From Clostridia bacterium (GTDB taxonomy: Bacteria > Bacillota > Clostridia > Oscillospirales > CAG-272), in the NCBI GenBank assembly GCA_017411605.1, contig JAFQPR010000034.1, forward strand, positions 18,365 through 82,364: DNA of 64,000 bases. Direction: 5' to 3'. The notes under the pieces are model-generated. The model saw nothing but the letters and a program-made list of their open reading frames with translations, did no database searches and was not told the origin of the DNA. A program made the translations under genes and the position numbers. Of the stretch, positions 18,617 to 26,319 are shown piece after piece; position 1 is the first letter of the stretch, and each line of letters begins with the position of its first letter.

Positions 18617-19458
18617 CACGCCCACCCCAGAACGTCCTTGTATTCGACCGATACGCCTTTTGGCAGAGTAACGAGCAGCCTGTTCGCCTCGGTGCGGTAT
18701 ACGGAGGCGTAGTATTCCGCTTTTTCGGGGTCATCGTCGAGCCATAAATATGAAGCGGTGAGTATCGGCAAAAGATGCTCCGTCATTGCGGGTAGCTCTA
18801 TCTCGTTTTCGGCATCGCTCAGCAGCAGCGAGGTGTGTATCGGCTTGTAATAAACGAAAATCTCTCCCGACCACGAGTAGGGAACGCGGAGCGCGCCGCC
18901 GACGATGCTTGATGCGGGGAGGGCTATTCCGTCTTTATCCACGGGAGCTCTTGTCACATAGCCGAAATCGGAAATTAAGTCGCATAGCTTTATCTCTCTG
19001 AATCTTGAGTATTGAGGAAGCCTCGACCGGTCTTCGGTATATTTTTCGGAGTATGCGGCAATGTCGAAAATGATAAAAGAGAGATTTCCCTCGAATTCAA
19101 GCGTGCACTCTCCTCCGAAAATTAATTCCTTTACGTGGCCGTAGGTCTTGTCGAAGGTTGCCGTTCTTTTTCCCGATGAGTCTGTGATAGTGTATTTCCC
19201 CGCGCCGCAATAGGTGAAGCTGAGTGAGTATCCCGTAAGGCGGAGGGTATTTTTTTCTCCGGGCAAATGGCAATATTTCTCGCTGTAATACGAGAGCGCG
19301 GGAGCGCTCAGAATAAGAGTGGCGCACTTCTCGTCGGCAAGCTCGGAGTATATTATTGCTCTCGCTCTGTTAGCCGCGAATAAAAAACTGCCGTCAAGCT
19401 CTCCCGAGTCCTCAAATCCAAGAGAATAAACTTCAGATAAAAGTTGGTTTAATGTCAT
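18616..19458 (-). CDS. Head-tail connector / neck protein (probable)
   Basis: A 280-residue protein between capsid and stabilisation-type genes, the place of the head completion or tail adaptor protein in P22-like phages. It opens with a helical LNQLLSEVYSLGFED, continues beta-rich, and ends with LPILTASYLWLDDDPEKAEYYASVYRTEANRL, a helical pattern seen in connector proteins. The start is ATG 19458, 8 nt after AAAGG; a longer in-frame reading to 19479 has no support. Function is inferred from order and pattern. Confidence 0.5.
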   Translation of the reverse strand: MTLNQLLSEVYSLGFEDSGELDGSFLFAANRARAIIYSELADEKCATLILSAPALSYYSEKYCHLPGEKNTLRLTGYSLSFTYCGAGKYTITDSSGKRTATFDKTYGHVKELIFGGECTLEFEGNLSFIIFDIAAYSEKYTEDRSRLPQYSRFREIKLCDLISDFGYVTRAPVDKDGIALPASSIVGGALRVPYSWSGEIFVYYKPIHTSLLLSDAENEIELPAMTEHLLPILTASYLWLDDDPEKAEYYASVYRTEANRLLVTLPKGVSVEYKDVLGWA

Positions 19459-19495
19459 TTTGAAAACCTTTCTTTGCAAAAAAGTACTAATTATA

Positions 19496-19611
19496 TCTCC
19501 GCATAGCGGAGAGGATGCTAAAAACTTTAGCAGCGTTTTAATTTAGAAATTCGGTAAAACTATACGAAAGTATTTATAAAACGTACCCGTCACAGAAGCA
19601 TCCTCTACCGC
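19496..19611 (-). ncRNA. Structured intergenic RNA element between capsid and connector genes
   Basis: The gap 19459-19650 carries nested complementarity. A 14-bp outer stem with one bulge pairs 19506-19519 with 19597-19611. Inside lie a perfect 6-bp hairpin (19517-19531) and ATAC-tetraloop-GTAT (19562-19573). The 3' arm on the minus strand can instead pair with the next bases as a 7-bp hairpin (19496-19512) followed by a T-rich run, a mutually exclusive arrangement like an attenuator. No match to a known RNA family is claimed. Confidence 0.45.
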
Positions 19612-19650
19612 CGTGCGTAAGTTTTTATTTGACTCGGATTTCGTGGCTTA

Positions 19651-20706
19651 TCAGAGAGCCGAAGCGCCCGCGACGGCGCTTGCCGAGTCAACGGCAAGAA
19701 GTATGTGCTTATAAGTACCGAAGCCTACTCCGAAACGGCATCTGCCTCCCCAGATATAGTTACCGGTGTGATGATCCACCCAGTTGGAAACAGTGAGGGG
19801 AACACGGTTAAAGAACATATTGCCGGAAAGGTTCTTATTAGCCTCTGAGGACATTATCATAAGTCTGTCATCCTCGGTCTGCCAGTTAGGCATAACGACG
19901 ATATTCCAGTTGCCGTACTGAAGGTTGATATCGTTATAGCCGTTACCGAGAGCGCCCTCTGAGCCGCATACCTTCTTTGTAACGGCTTCTGCCAAGGGGC
20001 GGTTACCGGGAAGGATGATGGTGTCCGCGGTATAGCCAAGCACTTCGCCGTTTTCGTCCTTCATATTGCGGAGCTTTACGGCAAGCTCGCCGAGAGCCTC
20101 CTCGAAGACCGCGGTGCTTGCTTTTCTGCCCGTTTCACCTGTAGCAAAGATGTCACCGTAGAAATAGTTGGACTGAGTACCGAGGTTATCACCGATACCG
20201 AATTTATGGTAAGCGGAGAAGAGGGGAAGACCGTCGGGAGCCGTAAGGTCAAGCTCTGCCTTTGCGAACGTACCCTTGAGGGACGTACCCATAGAGAGCG
20301 CGTACTCACATATCTTATGCATAGTCTTGTAATAAGCTCTTGTGAAGTTTTCGGCTCTGCGTTTTGCGTCCTGAGCAACGCCGTAGTTTGAGTCCTCCAT
20401 CATCTCTGCGGTTATTGTGAATTCCTTCATAAACTGGATATGCTCGATGAACTTGCGGTAGGTCTCGCTTATCGTATCGTTCTCAGCGCCTGCGCCCTCG
20501 GGAGCGGCGCGGAATACGTCGAACTCGTTCTGACCTATGATGGTCTCGCCGAATTTTCCGCTTTTTTCAATATTGAAGAGCCAGTCGCAAATGCCTCCCT
20601 TCTTGGTCTGCATATCGCTTTCGTGCTCGATAACCATTTTGATGGGAGTTTCGAGCTTGCCGATCGCGCTGTCGGCAAGTCCTGAGGATTTAGAATAAAT
20701 TATCAT
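19651..20706 (-). CDS. Major capsid protein
   Basis: A 351-residue protein that fits an HK97-fold or Mu gpT-type capsid subunit by size, position and pattern. It has an N-terminal region rich in charged residues, a helix (KEFTITAEMMEDSNYGVAQDA) like the capsid spine helix, a middle domain with LPLFSAYH, TADTIILPGNRPLAEA and WNIVVMPNW, and a C-terminal FNRVPLTVSNWVDHHTGNYIW block. An AAAGGAAC ribosome binding site precedes the ATG at 20706. It is flanked by a decoration-like gene upstream and a structured intergenic element downstream. Confidence 0.75.
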   Translation of the reverse strand: MIIYSKSSGLADSAIGKLETPIKMVIEHESDMQTKKGGICDWLFNIEKSGKFGETIIGQNEFDVFRAAPEGAGAENDTISETYRKFIEHIQFMKEFTITAEMMEDSNYGVAQDAKRRAENFTRAYYKTMHKICEYALSMGTSLKGTFAKAELDLTAPDGLPLFSAYHKFGIGDNLGTQSNYFYGDIFATGETGRKASTAVFEEALGELAVKLRNMKDENGEVLGYTADTIILPGNRPLAEAVTKKVCGSEGALGNGYNDINLQYGNWNIVVMPNWQTEDDRLMIMSSEANKNLSGNMFFNRVPLTVSNWVDHHTGNYIWGGRCRFGVGFGTYKHILLAVDSASAVAGASAL

Positions 20707-20730
20707 AGTAGTTCCTTTCTTTTGTCTGAA

Positions 20731-21135
20731 TTAAAATTTAACGGTGACCTTGTCGCCTACCGCCTTTGCAGAACAGAGGTCAACGATAGTTGCGACTCCC
20801 GAGGTGGTAGTTGCGGTAACGCTTACCGTACAGTTGTTCGCATCTGAGCTGAGGGTGACCTTGTCGCCAAGCGAGAGCGAGGAGGGGTTAGCGCTTACGG
20901 TAGTTTCAAAGCGCATATTGCCGTTTACCGCATAGCAGTATACCGCGCTTTTGTCGGAGCCTGCCGCCTCGAGCGAAATGTGTGTGGGAACGGAGGTGGA
21001 GGTACACATAGTGAGGTAGCCTCCCGTAAGGGTGAGCGCCGTACCCGCCTTAACCGTAAGGGATGCGGGCTTTGGGAGCTTTACTGTTTCGGGAACGTTA
21101 ACTCCCGAGTTTTCGATTTTGATAAGTCTGAACAT
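20731..21135 (-). CDS. Small beta-rich head protein (decoration-like)
   Basis: A 134-residue protein with short alternating strands rich in Thr, Ser and Val, and no signal peptide or membrane segment. Its place between the scaffold-like and capsid genes is where capsid decoration or stabilising proteins sit in many tailed phages. The start is ATG 21135, with AAAGGAAAA just upstream; the open frame extends to 21393, but that stretch is the neighbour gene read in another frame. Function is inferred from position only. Confidence 0.5.
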   Translation of the reverse strand: MFRLIKIENSGVNVPETVKLPKPASLTVKAGTALTLTGGYLTMCTSTSVPTHISLEAAGSDKSAVYCYAVNGNMRFETTVSANPSSLSLGDKVTLSSDANNCTVSVTATTTSGVATIVDLCSAKAVGDKVTVKF

Positions 21136-21148
21136 ATATTTTCCTTTC

Positions 21149-21646
21149 TTATTTTGAAACTTTTTTGTAGAGCCTTTGTATTTCGCGGTCAGAAAGTCCC
21201 GCGAAGAGCTCTCTTGCCGCCTCGAGTCCTCTTGCATCGAGCGTATCCTGCGATGCGCCCGCAGGTCTTGGCACCGCGCTTTGGAGATGACTTCTGTTAT
21301 CGTAGCCTGATATACGGGAGTTCGTTGCGAGGTACGCCTCCTTTGGGGTAAGACCGAGATCGCGGAGCGCCGCATAGCGAAGCGGATTATCAAGCTCGGC
21401 CACGCTTTCCTTTCCGCGAAGGTGAGGGAAGAGCTCGCAAAGCTCGCGCATATCGGCGCGATCGAGCTCGGCGTAGTCTATCGGCGTGAACTCGGGGGCT
21501 TCGGCGGCATTTTCCGAAGCCTCGCCTTCGGCAGCCTCGGGGACGCCTTCCGCGCCGTTTTCCTCCGTGTACGTAACTTCTTCGGTTGTGACTGCGCCGT
21601 TATCTTCAGCGACGCTCTCTTTGGGATTCTTTTCTGATTCGCTCAT
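21149..21646 (-). CDS. Scaffold-like acidic phage protein
   Basis: A 165-residue protein. The first 55 residues are highly acidic and rich in Glu, Ala and Thr, probably disordered. The second half is helical and ends with a basic tail (RLYKKVSK), the charge layout of phage scaffolding proteins that fold at the C-terminus to bind the capsid. It is located just before decoration and capsid genes. The ATG at 21646 follows the 43-residue gene by 3 bp, with AGAGAGG overlapping that gene's end. No protease motif is visible. Confidence 0.5.
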   Translation of the reverse strand: MSESEKNPKESVAEDNGAVTTEEVTYTEENGAEGVPEAAEGEASENAAEAPEFTPIDYAELDRADMRELCELFPHLRGKESVAELDNPLRYAALRDLGLTPKEAYLATNSRISGYDNRSHLQSAVPRPAGASQDTLDARGLEAARELFAGLSDREIQRLYKKVSK

Positions 21647-21649
21647 ACC

Positions 21650-21781
21650 TTAACCTCTCTTTGTTCTTAAGTCGTTGCCTACGTGCTTTGTTGCGCGGGG
21701 CTCGTTTTCGGGTTTACCCTTGGGGCTTTCGATTTTACCGCCTTTGTTGGTGGCGTAGTTTGAGTATTTCTTTTCTTTCAT
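21650..21781 (-). CDS. Small basic phage protein (43 aa)
   Basis: A short open frame of 43 codons, strongly basic (many Lys and Arg; begins MKEKKYSNYATNKGGK and ends LRTKRG). It is supported by an AAAGGAA ribosome binding site 7 nt before the ATG at 21781, by 3-bp spacing to the next gene and 17-bp spacing to the previous one, and by filling the only gap between them. Small basic proteins in this place are sometimes internal head proteins, but the role is unknown. Confidence 0.6.
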   Translation of the reverse strand: MKEKKYSNYATNKGGKIESPKGKPENEPRATKHVGNDLRTKRG

Positions 21782-21798
21782 TGAGATGTTCCTTTCGT

Positions 21799-22503
21799 TT
21801 ATTTCTTGGATTTGGACATAATGTATTTGTAATAGTCCTCAGCCGACATCGAGGAGTAGAATTCCTTTTCTTCCTTCGTAAAGGTAGATATTTCCTGATA
21901 AACGCGCTCGGCGTAAATCTCGGAAAGACCGAGGAATTTAGCATAAGCCTTCGCCTTCTTTGCGGAAAGGTTATTTGCCTTCGCAAAGGCTACGGCGCCG
22001 AGATACGTGTTATTTTTCGCGAGGAGTATCGCGCGATTTGCTGTTATCCTTGCCATAGTGTCGGATAGACCGGCTTCAACCGCCTTACTGTATGCGCGGT
22101 TAAAATCGAAATCATTTCCTTTTCCTATTGACTCGATAAGACTGTCGGATATCTTTTTTTGCACCGAGTCGTAATCGGAAAGATACTTTTCATAGCCCGA
22201 CCTGTTTTTGTACTCGTCGGTCTTTTTTGCTTCTTCGGCAATACCAAGACTCTCACGATAGGATTTATCCGCGCGTGATTTAAGATAATCTCGGTATCCC
22301 GAGTTGGAAAGGCCTGCGGAGAGGAGTGATGCAGCCGAAGCTCCATAGTCAGCATCGTTCAGCCGAAGGGCGGTTTTTGCCTCCCGCGCCTTGTCGTAAT
22401 AACCGTAAAGACTGTCTTTGCCGCTTTCGGAAACGTATTCAAAATAGCTTTTAGCCTCGTTGCTCTTAAGCTTGTCCGACAGGGTTTTCCAGGTTGTACT
22501 CAT
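21799..22503 (-). CDS. Helical phage head/ejection-type protein, unknown
   Basis: A 234-residue, charged, predominantly helical protein with many Lys-Ala-Tyr and Glu residues (AKKTDEYKNRSGYEKYLSDYD, AFAKANNLSAKKAKAYAKFL). It has no membrane segment. Helical proteins following portal genes include ejection proteins and scaffolds, but no motif decides. ATG 22503 is preceded by AAGGAGG at a spacing of 11 nt; an in-frame GTG at 22515 overlaps that site and is rejected. The gene overlaps the portal gene's end by 38 bp. Confidence 0.45.
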   Translation of the reverse strand: MSTTWKTLSDKLKSNEAKSYFEYVSESGKDSLYGYYDKAREAKTALRLNDADYGASAASLLSAGLSNSGYRDYLKSRADKSYRESLGIAEEAKKTDEYKNRSGYEKYLSDYDSVQKKISDSLIESIGKGNDFDFNRAYSKAVEAGLSDTMARITANRAILLAKNNTYLGAVAFAKANNLSAKKAKAYAKFLGLSEIYAERVYQEISTFTKEEKEFYSSMSAEDYYKYIMSKSKK

Positions 22504-24211
22504 CGGCGCGTCCACCTCCTTCCTTTATAAGCTCCGAGAAGTATTCGACGTTCTCTCTTGCGTGAGGATAATGAGCTCTCTCCTGGCACTGCCAATAGCG
22601 TAAGAGCGTAGGCAAGGCGGCGGGGTCGCCGAGCGTGCCGGACTTAAGGTTATCGAGATTCTTCTGCCATAACGACTCTCTCTGATATTCCGAGCCTCCG
22701 TTGAGGTCAACGGAGAAAAGATAGGAGTCGTCATATTTAAAGCCCATACGGCATACGTCATAAACTAAGAAATCGTAGCGGTTGAAGCAGGCGTTGTGAA
22801 TCCTCCCGTAAGCGTCCTTGAAGCAGAAGCTTCGCGGCTCGTCCGCGAATGCGAGATAGTGCTCGAAAATGAGTCTGTCGAGATGCGCGTAAGCGGTATG
22901 CTTCATTTTTTTCTTCGACTCGAGTCTGCCGCTTGCCTGAGAGATACGAAGCTGCCTTGCAATGCCCGATTCGTTTGCGTTTTCGGCAATGCCCTGGTAA
23001 GCGTCAGAGATACCGAGGATTCGTTTGGAATGGTCGTAAAGGCGTTCCGCCTCGGCAATATCCTGCGAGATGTCGGGGGTCGTGTCTACTTTTCCGTACT
23101 GAGCCATGCTCTCTCCGGGCTTCATTTTTATTACCTGCCCGAATACGGAATTATTGATAGATACAACGGCATCCTCCGGGACGATAGGAGTCACGCCCGA
23201 GCGCAGAAGCTTCTGGAGTATGCGCGATTCTATCTTATTTATCGCTTGCTGCTCGGGGCGGATGTACTTGCAGTCGGATTGACCGAAAAGGCTGCCCTCG
23301 GCAGAGGTGTTCTTCCTTATAACTAACGGGAAGTGCTTTGGCACGTAATAGGGTACGCGTTCTATCACCCTACCGTTTCGCTTATCATTGACTGTCTCGT
23401 AATCAACGTCGAGCATATCGAAGCTGCCTTTACTCTCGCAGGTGCATAAATTCTCGTTGTTTTTGCATTTTTTGCAAACCTTTGTTTTCCTTTTATAGTA
23501 GTTTTCTATATCGGAAAGGATAAGATCACCCGAGAAAATGTATTTACCTATCTCGCCGTTTTCCCCTCTGTAGAAGCAGAGAATGACGATAACGGTATCC
23601 GTTCCCGTCAGCACCTCACCATCGTATTCGCACTCGGCAGAGAAGCTCTCCTCCTCGCTGACGCCGTATTTGCGCATAAGCTCGCCTCGCGTGGTAGTGA
23701 ATTTTAAGAAGCAGTATTCCATATCCTCTACCGAATAAACGTTCGGCTGAGGGATAAAATCTCTCGGCGAGATGCAATGCACTCTGACACCGCCCGTCAC
23801 GTCACCGAAATCCGCTTCGCTGTCCCATTCAACGAACCATACGCTTCCGCCGTAAATATAGGTATAGCGCTCGTCAAGGTCGTTCATCTCTTCGAAGGGG
23901 AGTCTGTCGCGCAGGGAACGGCAAAGAGCCTCAATGGCGTGCGCGGCGCGCTCCTTTTCTTCACTGTAGCAGGCGGCATCCGCCTTTGGCTGGGGGATAT
24001 CCGACGATACCTGGCTTTCTATTATTTCATAAGTAATATTTCGCACGGTTACCGCCTTTTCCTTGCCTCCGTCTATATCGGATGAGCCTCGGTACTGCTG
24101 CATATTCCTGTCGAACTCCTCTGTGATATCCGAGATCGCGCACTTCGCGCTCTCATAAAGCGAGCGAAAGAACGAAAGCCTCTCTTTTTTGTTTTTCTTT
24201 TCTGTTTTCAC
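22466..24211 (-). CDS. Phage portal protein with zinc-binding insertion
   Basis: A 581-residue portal-type protein forming the dodecameric DNA channel at the capsid vertex. Supporting patterns are YGGSVWFVEWDSE and HCISPRDFIPQP in the first half, then EQQAINKIESRILQKLLRSG, LGISDAYQGIAENANESGIARQ and a long helical segment after it, as in P22-like portals. Between them, about residues 244-260, lies CKKCKNNENLCTC, a likely zinc-binding loop unusual for portals. Translation starts at GTG 24211 with GGAG 7 nt upstream, overlapping the terL stop by 4 bp. The C-terminus runs into the next gene. Confidence 0.8.
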   Translation of the reverse strand: MKTEKKNKKERLSFFRSLYESAKCAISDITEEFDRNMQQYRGSSDIDGGKEKAVTVRNITYEIIESQVSSDIPQPKADAACYSEEKERAAHAIEALCRSLRDRLPFEEMNDLDERYTYIYGGSVWFVEWDSEADFGDVTGGVRVHCISPRDFIPQPNVYSVEDMEYCFLKFTTTRGELMRKYGVSEEESFSAECEYDGEVLTGTDTVIVILCFYRGENGEIGKYIFSGDLILSDIENYYKRKTKVCKKCKNNENLCTCESKGSFDMLDVDYETVNDKRNGRVIERVPYYVPKHFPLVIRKNTSAEGSLFGQSDCKYIRPEQQAINKIESRILQKLLRSGVTPIVPEDAVVSINNSVFGQVIKMKPGESMAQYGKVDTTPDISQDIAEAERLYDHSKRILGISDAYQGIAENANESGIARQLRISQASGRLESKKKMKHTAYAHLDRLIFEHYLAFADEPRSFCFKDAYGRIHNACFNRYDFLVYDVCRMGFKYDDSYLFSVDLNGGSEYQRESLWQKNLDNLKSGTLGDPAALPTLLRYWQCQERAHYPHARENVEYFSELIKEGGGRADEYNLENPVGQA

Positions 24212-25572
24212 ATTGGTTCTCCGTATTTTTGAATAAGATATTTTTTCTCATTCTCGTCAGCGGCATAGTAGTCTTCCCACATATCCGTACTCCAGAGCGA
24301 GCGCCGTAAATCCTTCGTTGCTTCTCCCGGCCTCGCGTAAAATATTGCAAAGCCGCGCAGAGCGTCGGGGGCGTGCGTTATTTCGTGCGGCTCGTTCATA
24401 CAGTCCGAGGGCTTGAGCTTGTCGATAAGAAGGGCGGGGAGGCAACGGATAAGCTCGGTGCAGAAGGAAAATATCTTCAGCTTCGGTCCGCCGCCTCTGT
24501 CTATAAGCAATTCTTTTATCGCCAGCCACCCCGTCTCTCTGTCGTTTGACGTCTTCGTGAAGACTACGCCGTGCTCGGAAAAAAGGCTCGCCTTGGTTTT
24601 TCCCGTTTCCTGGCTTCGGGAGAAGAGGTCGGGAGGCGCGAGAGTCGCGTAGACCTCCTCGTGCTTCGGAGTTCTTTCGGTAATAGCCTTCGCGCTGTCG
24701 CCTATCGGGAGATTTGACTCGCAGAACTCTCTGTAAACGTAAGCGCACCCATCGGGAGAAATAGCTATCCATAGGCAAACGAGCCTGTCAAGCCCGTAGT
24801 CGACCGTTCTGTATTTTCTCCATGAGGTAGGTATCTCGAAGGGCTCGCATACGTGATCTCTTTGCGAGAATTCTGTAAAATACTGCCCCTCGAAGATATT
24901 CCAATCCCCATAGAGCAGCGCGCGTCTTTCACGCTCGGGAAGGGCGAGAAGCCTTTCCTTGTACTTCGGGTCGCTCTTCATTAAGAATGCGTTATCATCG
25001 AGCAGGGAGGGGATAAATATCCTTCTCATCCCGTCCTCTCCGATGAACGCCTCTTTCGGCGGACTCGGATCAACGAACCGCCTTTTAACCCACCCGTGTC
25101 CTATTCCGCCGGGGTTTGTCGAGGATTTTATTTGTTTCGGGAAGCTGTTTGCGCCCCTGACTCTTGAAATGAGATAAATATATTGCGCCTCTGTAAAGTG
25201 CGTGAGCTCGTCGAAGCGAATGCAATCGTACTCCGCGCTCTGGTATTGATAAACGTCGTTTTCGGTGGCGCAGTATCCGAAATCGATGCAGGAGCCGTTT
25301 TTGAATTTTCCCGTATGCGTCGATGCGTTGAAGGAATATATATCCCTCGGGAAAAGCGCGAGGCTCGTTCTTATCAGAGATTTGTCAAGCTCCGAGAATG
25401 TACGCCTTAAGATAAGCTGCCTTGAGCCCGCGTACTGCAGGGCAAAGATAAGCGCGTCCACCATCTGCCCGTAGGATTTTCCGCCGCCCGCCGCACCTCC
25501 GAAAAGGACCTCGGACTCATTCGCTTCGAGAAACTCTCTTTGCTTTTTCGTTACGGTAAGATTTATGTTCAC
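24208..25572 (-). CDS. terL: Phage terminase large subunit
   Basis: The motor that cuts concatemeric DNA and pumps it into the capsid. The 454-residue protein has Walker A GGAAGGGKS at residues 25-33, a Walker B-like YDCIRFDEL near 113-121, a coupling TNPGG motif, and a C-terminal RNase H-like nuclease with VDYGLD near 250 and a late acidic HAPDALRG. Both enzymatic halves look intact. Translation starts at GTG 25572, overlapping the small-terminase stop by 4 bp (GTGA). Intact catalytic residues argue against simple decay of this cassette. Confidence 0.9.
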   Translation of the reverse strand: MNINLTVTKKQREFLEANESEVLFGGAAGGGKSYGQMVDALIFALQYAGSRQLILRRTFSELDKSLIRTSLALFPRDIYSFNASTHTGKFKNGSCIDFGYCATENDVYQYQSAEYDCIRFDELTHFTEAQYIYLISRVRGANSFPKQIKSSTNPGGIGHGWVKRRFVDPSPPKEAFIGEDGMRRIFIPSLLDDNAFLMKSDPKYKERLLALPERERRALLYGDWNIFEGQYFTEFSQRDHVCEPFEIPTSWRKYRTVDYGLDRLVCLWIAISPDGCAYVYREFCESNLPIGDSAKAITERTPKHEEVYATLAPPDLFSRSQETGKTKASLFSEHGVVFTKTSNDRETGWLAIKELLIDRGGGPKLKIFSFCTELIRCLPALLIDKLKPSDCMNEPHEITHAPDALRGFAIFYARPGEATKDLRRSLWSTDMWEDYYAADENEKKYLIQKYGEPM

Positions 25573-25910
25573 TCTTCTATCACCTTTATCGAAACCGAGA
25601 TGCTTTTATCCTCGTCAGCTCCCGTGATTTCCGCGGCAAATTCCTCCGTGAGGAGAAACTTAACGAATGACGGATCGTAGCGCCGTGTCAATGCGCTGTC
25701 TGTAAGGTAATCCCTTCTGATTTCAATGCACTCACGCCACGCTCTGTCAAATTCCTTGTGCCGCCTGAAGCCCTCGAGCTCGCCGACCGTTACGCCGATG
25801 CTCCTCGCAAACTTGGAGAAGCTCGGCGGGGTGCCGTCGTTCACCATGCTCAAAAACGAAGAGTAAAGCTGTCTTGGAAGCTCCTTTTCGTATTTCCTTC
25901 CTTTCTTCAA
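25569..25910 (-). CDS. Phage terminase small subunit (probable)
   Basis: A 113-residue protein directly before and overlapping terL. It has a basic start, then FSKFARSIGVTVGELEGFRRHKEFDRAWRECIEIR, a helix-turn-helix-like arrangement typical of small terminases that recognise packaging sites, and ends with a conserved-looking ISVSIKVIEE tail. The start is set at TTG 25910 because CGGAAAGGAG ends 5 nt before it; a longer reading from GTG 25982 lacks a ribosome binding site. Confidence 0.7.
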   Translation of the reverse strand: MKKGRKYEKELPRQLYSSFLSMVNDGTPPSFSKFARSIGVTVGELEGFRRHKEFDRAWRECIEIRRDYLTDSALTRRYDPSFVKFLLTEEFAAEITGADEDKSISVSIKVIEE

Positions 25911-26131
25911 AATAGCTCCTTTCCGTGATTTTGAGGCTTGTCTTACTCGGTCTGCAGTACCGCGTCTTTGCCTCGCCGTCACCGTCGCAAGGTGTCGGAG
26001 TCACACCCCGGGAGTGCCGCTCACTTCGCCTTGCAAGCCTATTATAGCAGGGGATTTTCGGTTTGTAAGTATCCTCTTAGTCCGAAAAAACGCTAGTGAG
26101 CGATGTGCGTTTTTGTGAAGCTTACACAAAG
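25911..26131 (-). promoter_or_regulatory. Leader and candidate promoter of the phage-type operon
   Basis: A non-coding stretch. A candidate promoter has TTACAA (26063-26068) and a perfect TATAAT (26041-26046), 16 bp apart. Downstream of it the leader can fold: GCAAGG (26030-26035) pairs with CCTTGC (25987-25992), enclosing GGTGT/ACACC. The long structured leader ends at the AAAGGAG site before TTG 25910. The -35 box is weak. Confidence 0.4.
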
Positions 26132-26150
26132 AAAAAAGCCCCTATGGGGC
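26132..26150 (-). terminator. Second terminator after the ABC-F gene
   Basis: GCCCC-TAT-GGGGC hairpin (26138-26150) followed on the minus strand by TTTTTT. It is tandem with the stronger one at 26163-26197 and insulates the phage-type operon from ABC-F transcription. Confidence 0.65.
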
Positions 26151-26162
26151 AAAAAGGAAAAT

Positions 26163-26197
26163 AAAAAGCTCGGAGAGGTGGTTTACTCTCCGAGCTT
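26163..26197 (-). terminator. Main terminator of the ABC-F gene
   Basis: A perfect 12-bp stem (26166-26177 with 26186-26197), 8-nt loop, followed on the minus strand by a T-rich run. The gap 26198-26319 to the gene's stop shows no other feature. Confidence 0.8.
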
Positions 26198-26319
26198 ACT
26201 TGGATAAAAGTGCTCGATTTATTATAAAAACAGGAAATTTGCTGTAGTTTTTTACCGTATATGAACAAATTGTAACTACCACCCCTCATTTTTGCGCATT
26301 TTTGCGGCAAAAAATGAAT

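Larger units (their letters stand above)
11518..26068 (-). mobile_element. Phage-derived structural gene cassette (cryptic prophage or domesticated particle operon)
   Basis: Fifteen genes run in one direction from small terminase (25910) to a membrane protein (11518), in the order packaging, portal, scaffold-like, capsid, connector, stabilisation-type tail protein, fibres and membrane proteins. Several neighbours overlap by 1-8 bp, and every gene reads through without a frameshift. The cassette contains no recognisable integrase, repressor, replication, recombination or endolysin gene, and no tRNA or attachment repeat was found at its edges. The order resembles the head and neck module of P22-like podoviruses. 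By eye, base composition is like the host's, which suggests long residence. Whether it makes particles is unknown. Confidence 0.75.

Noticed and set aside
11500-26131. Attachment-site direct repeats bordering the phage cassette
   Set aside because: No convincing direct repeat was found by eye at the two borders, and no tRNA gene lies there.
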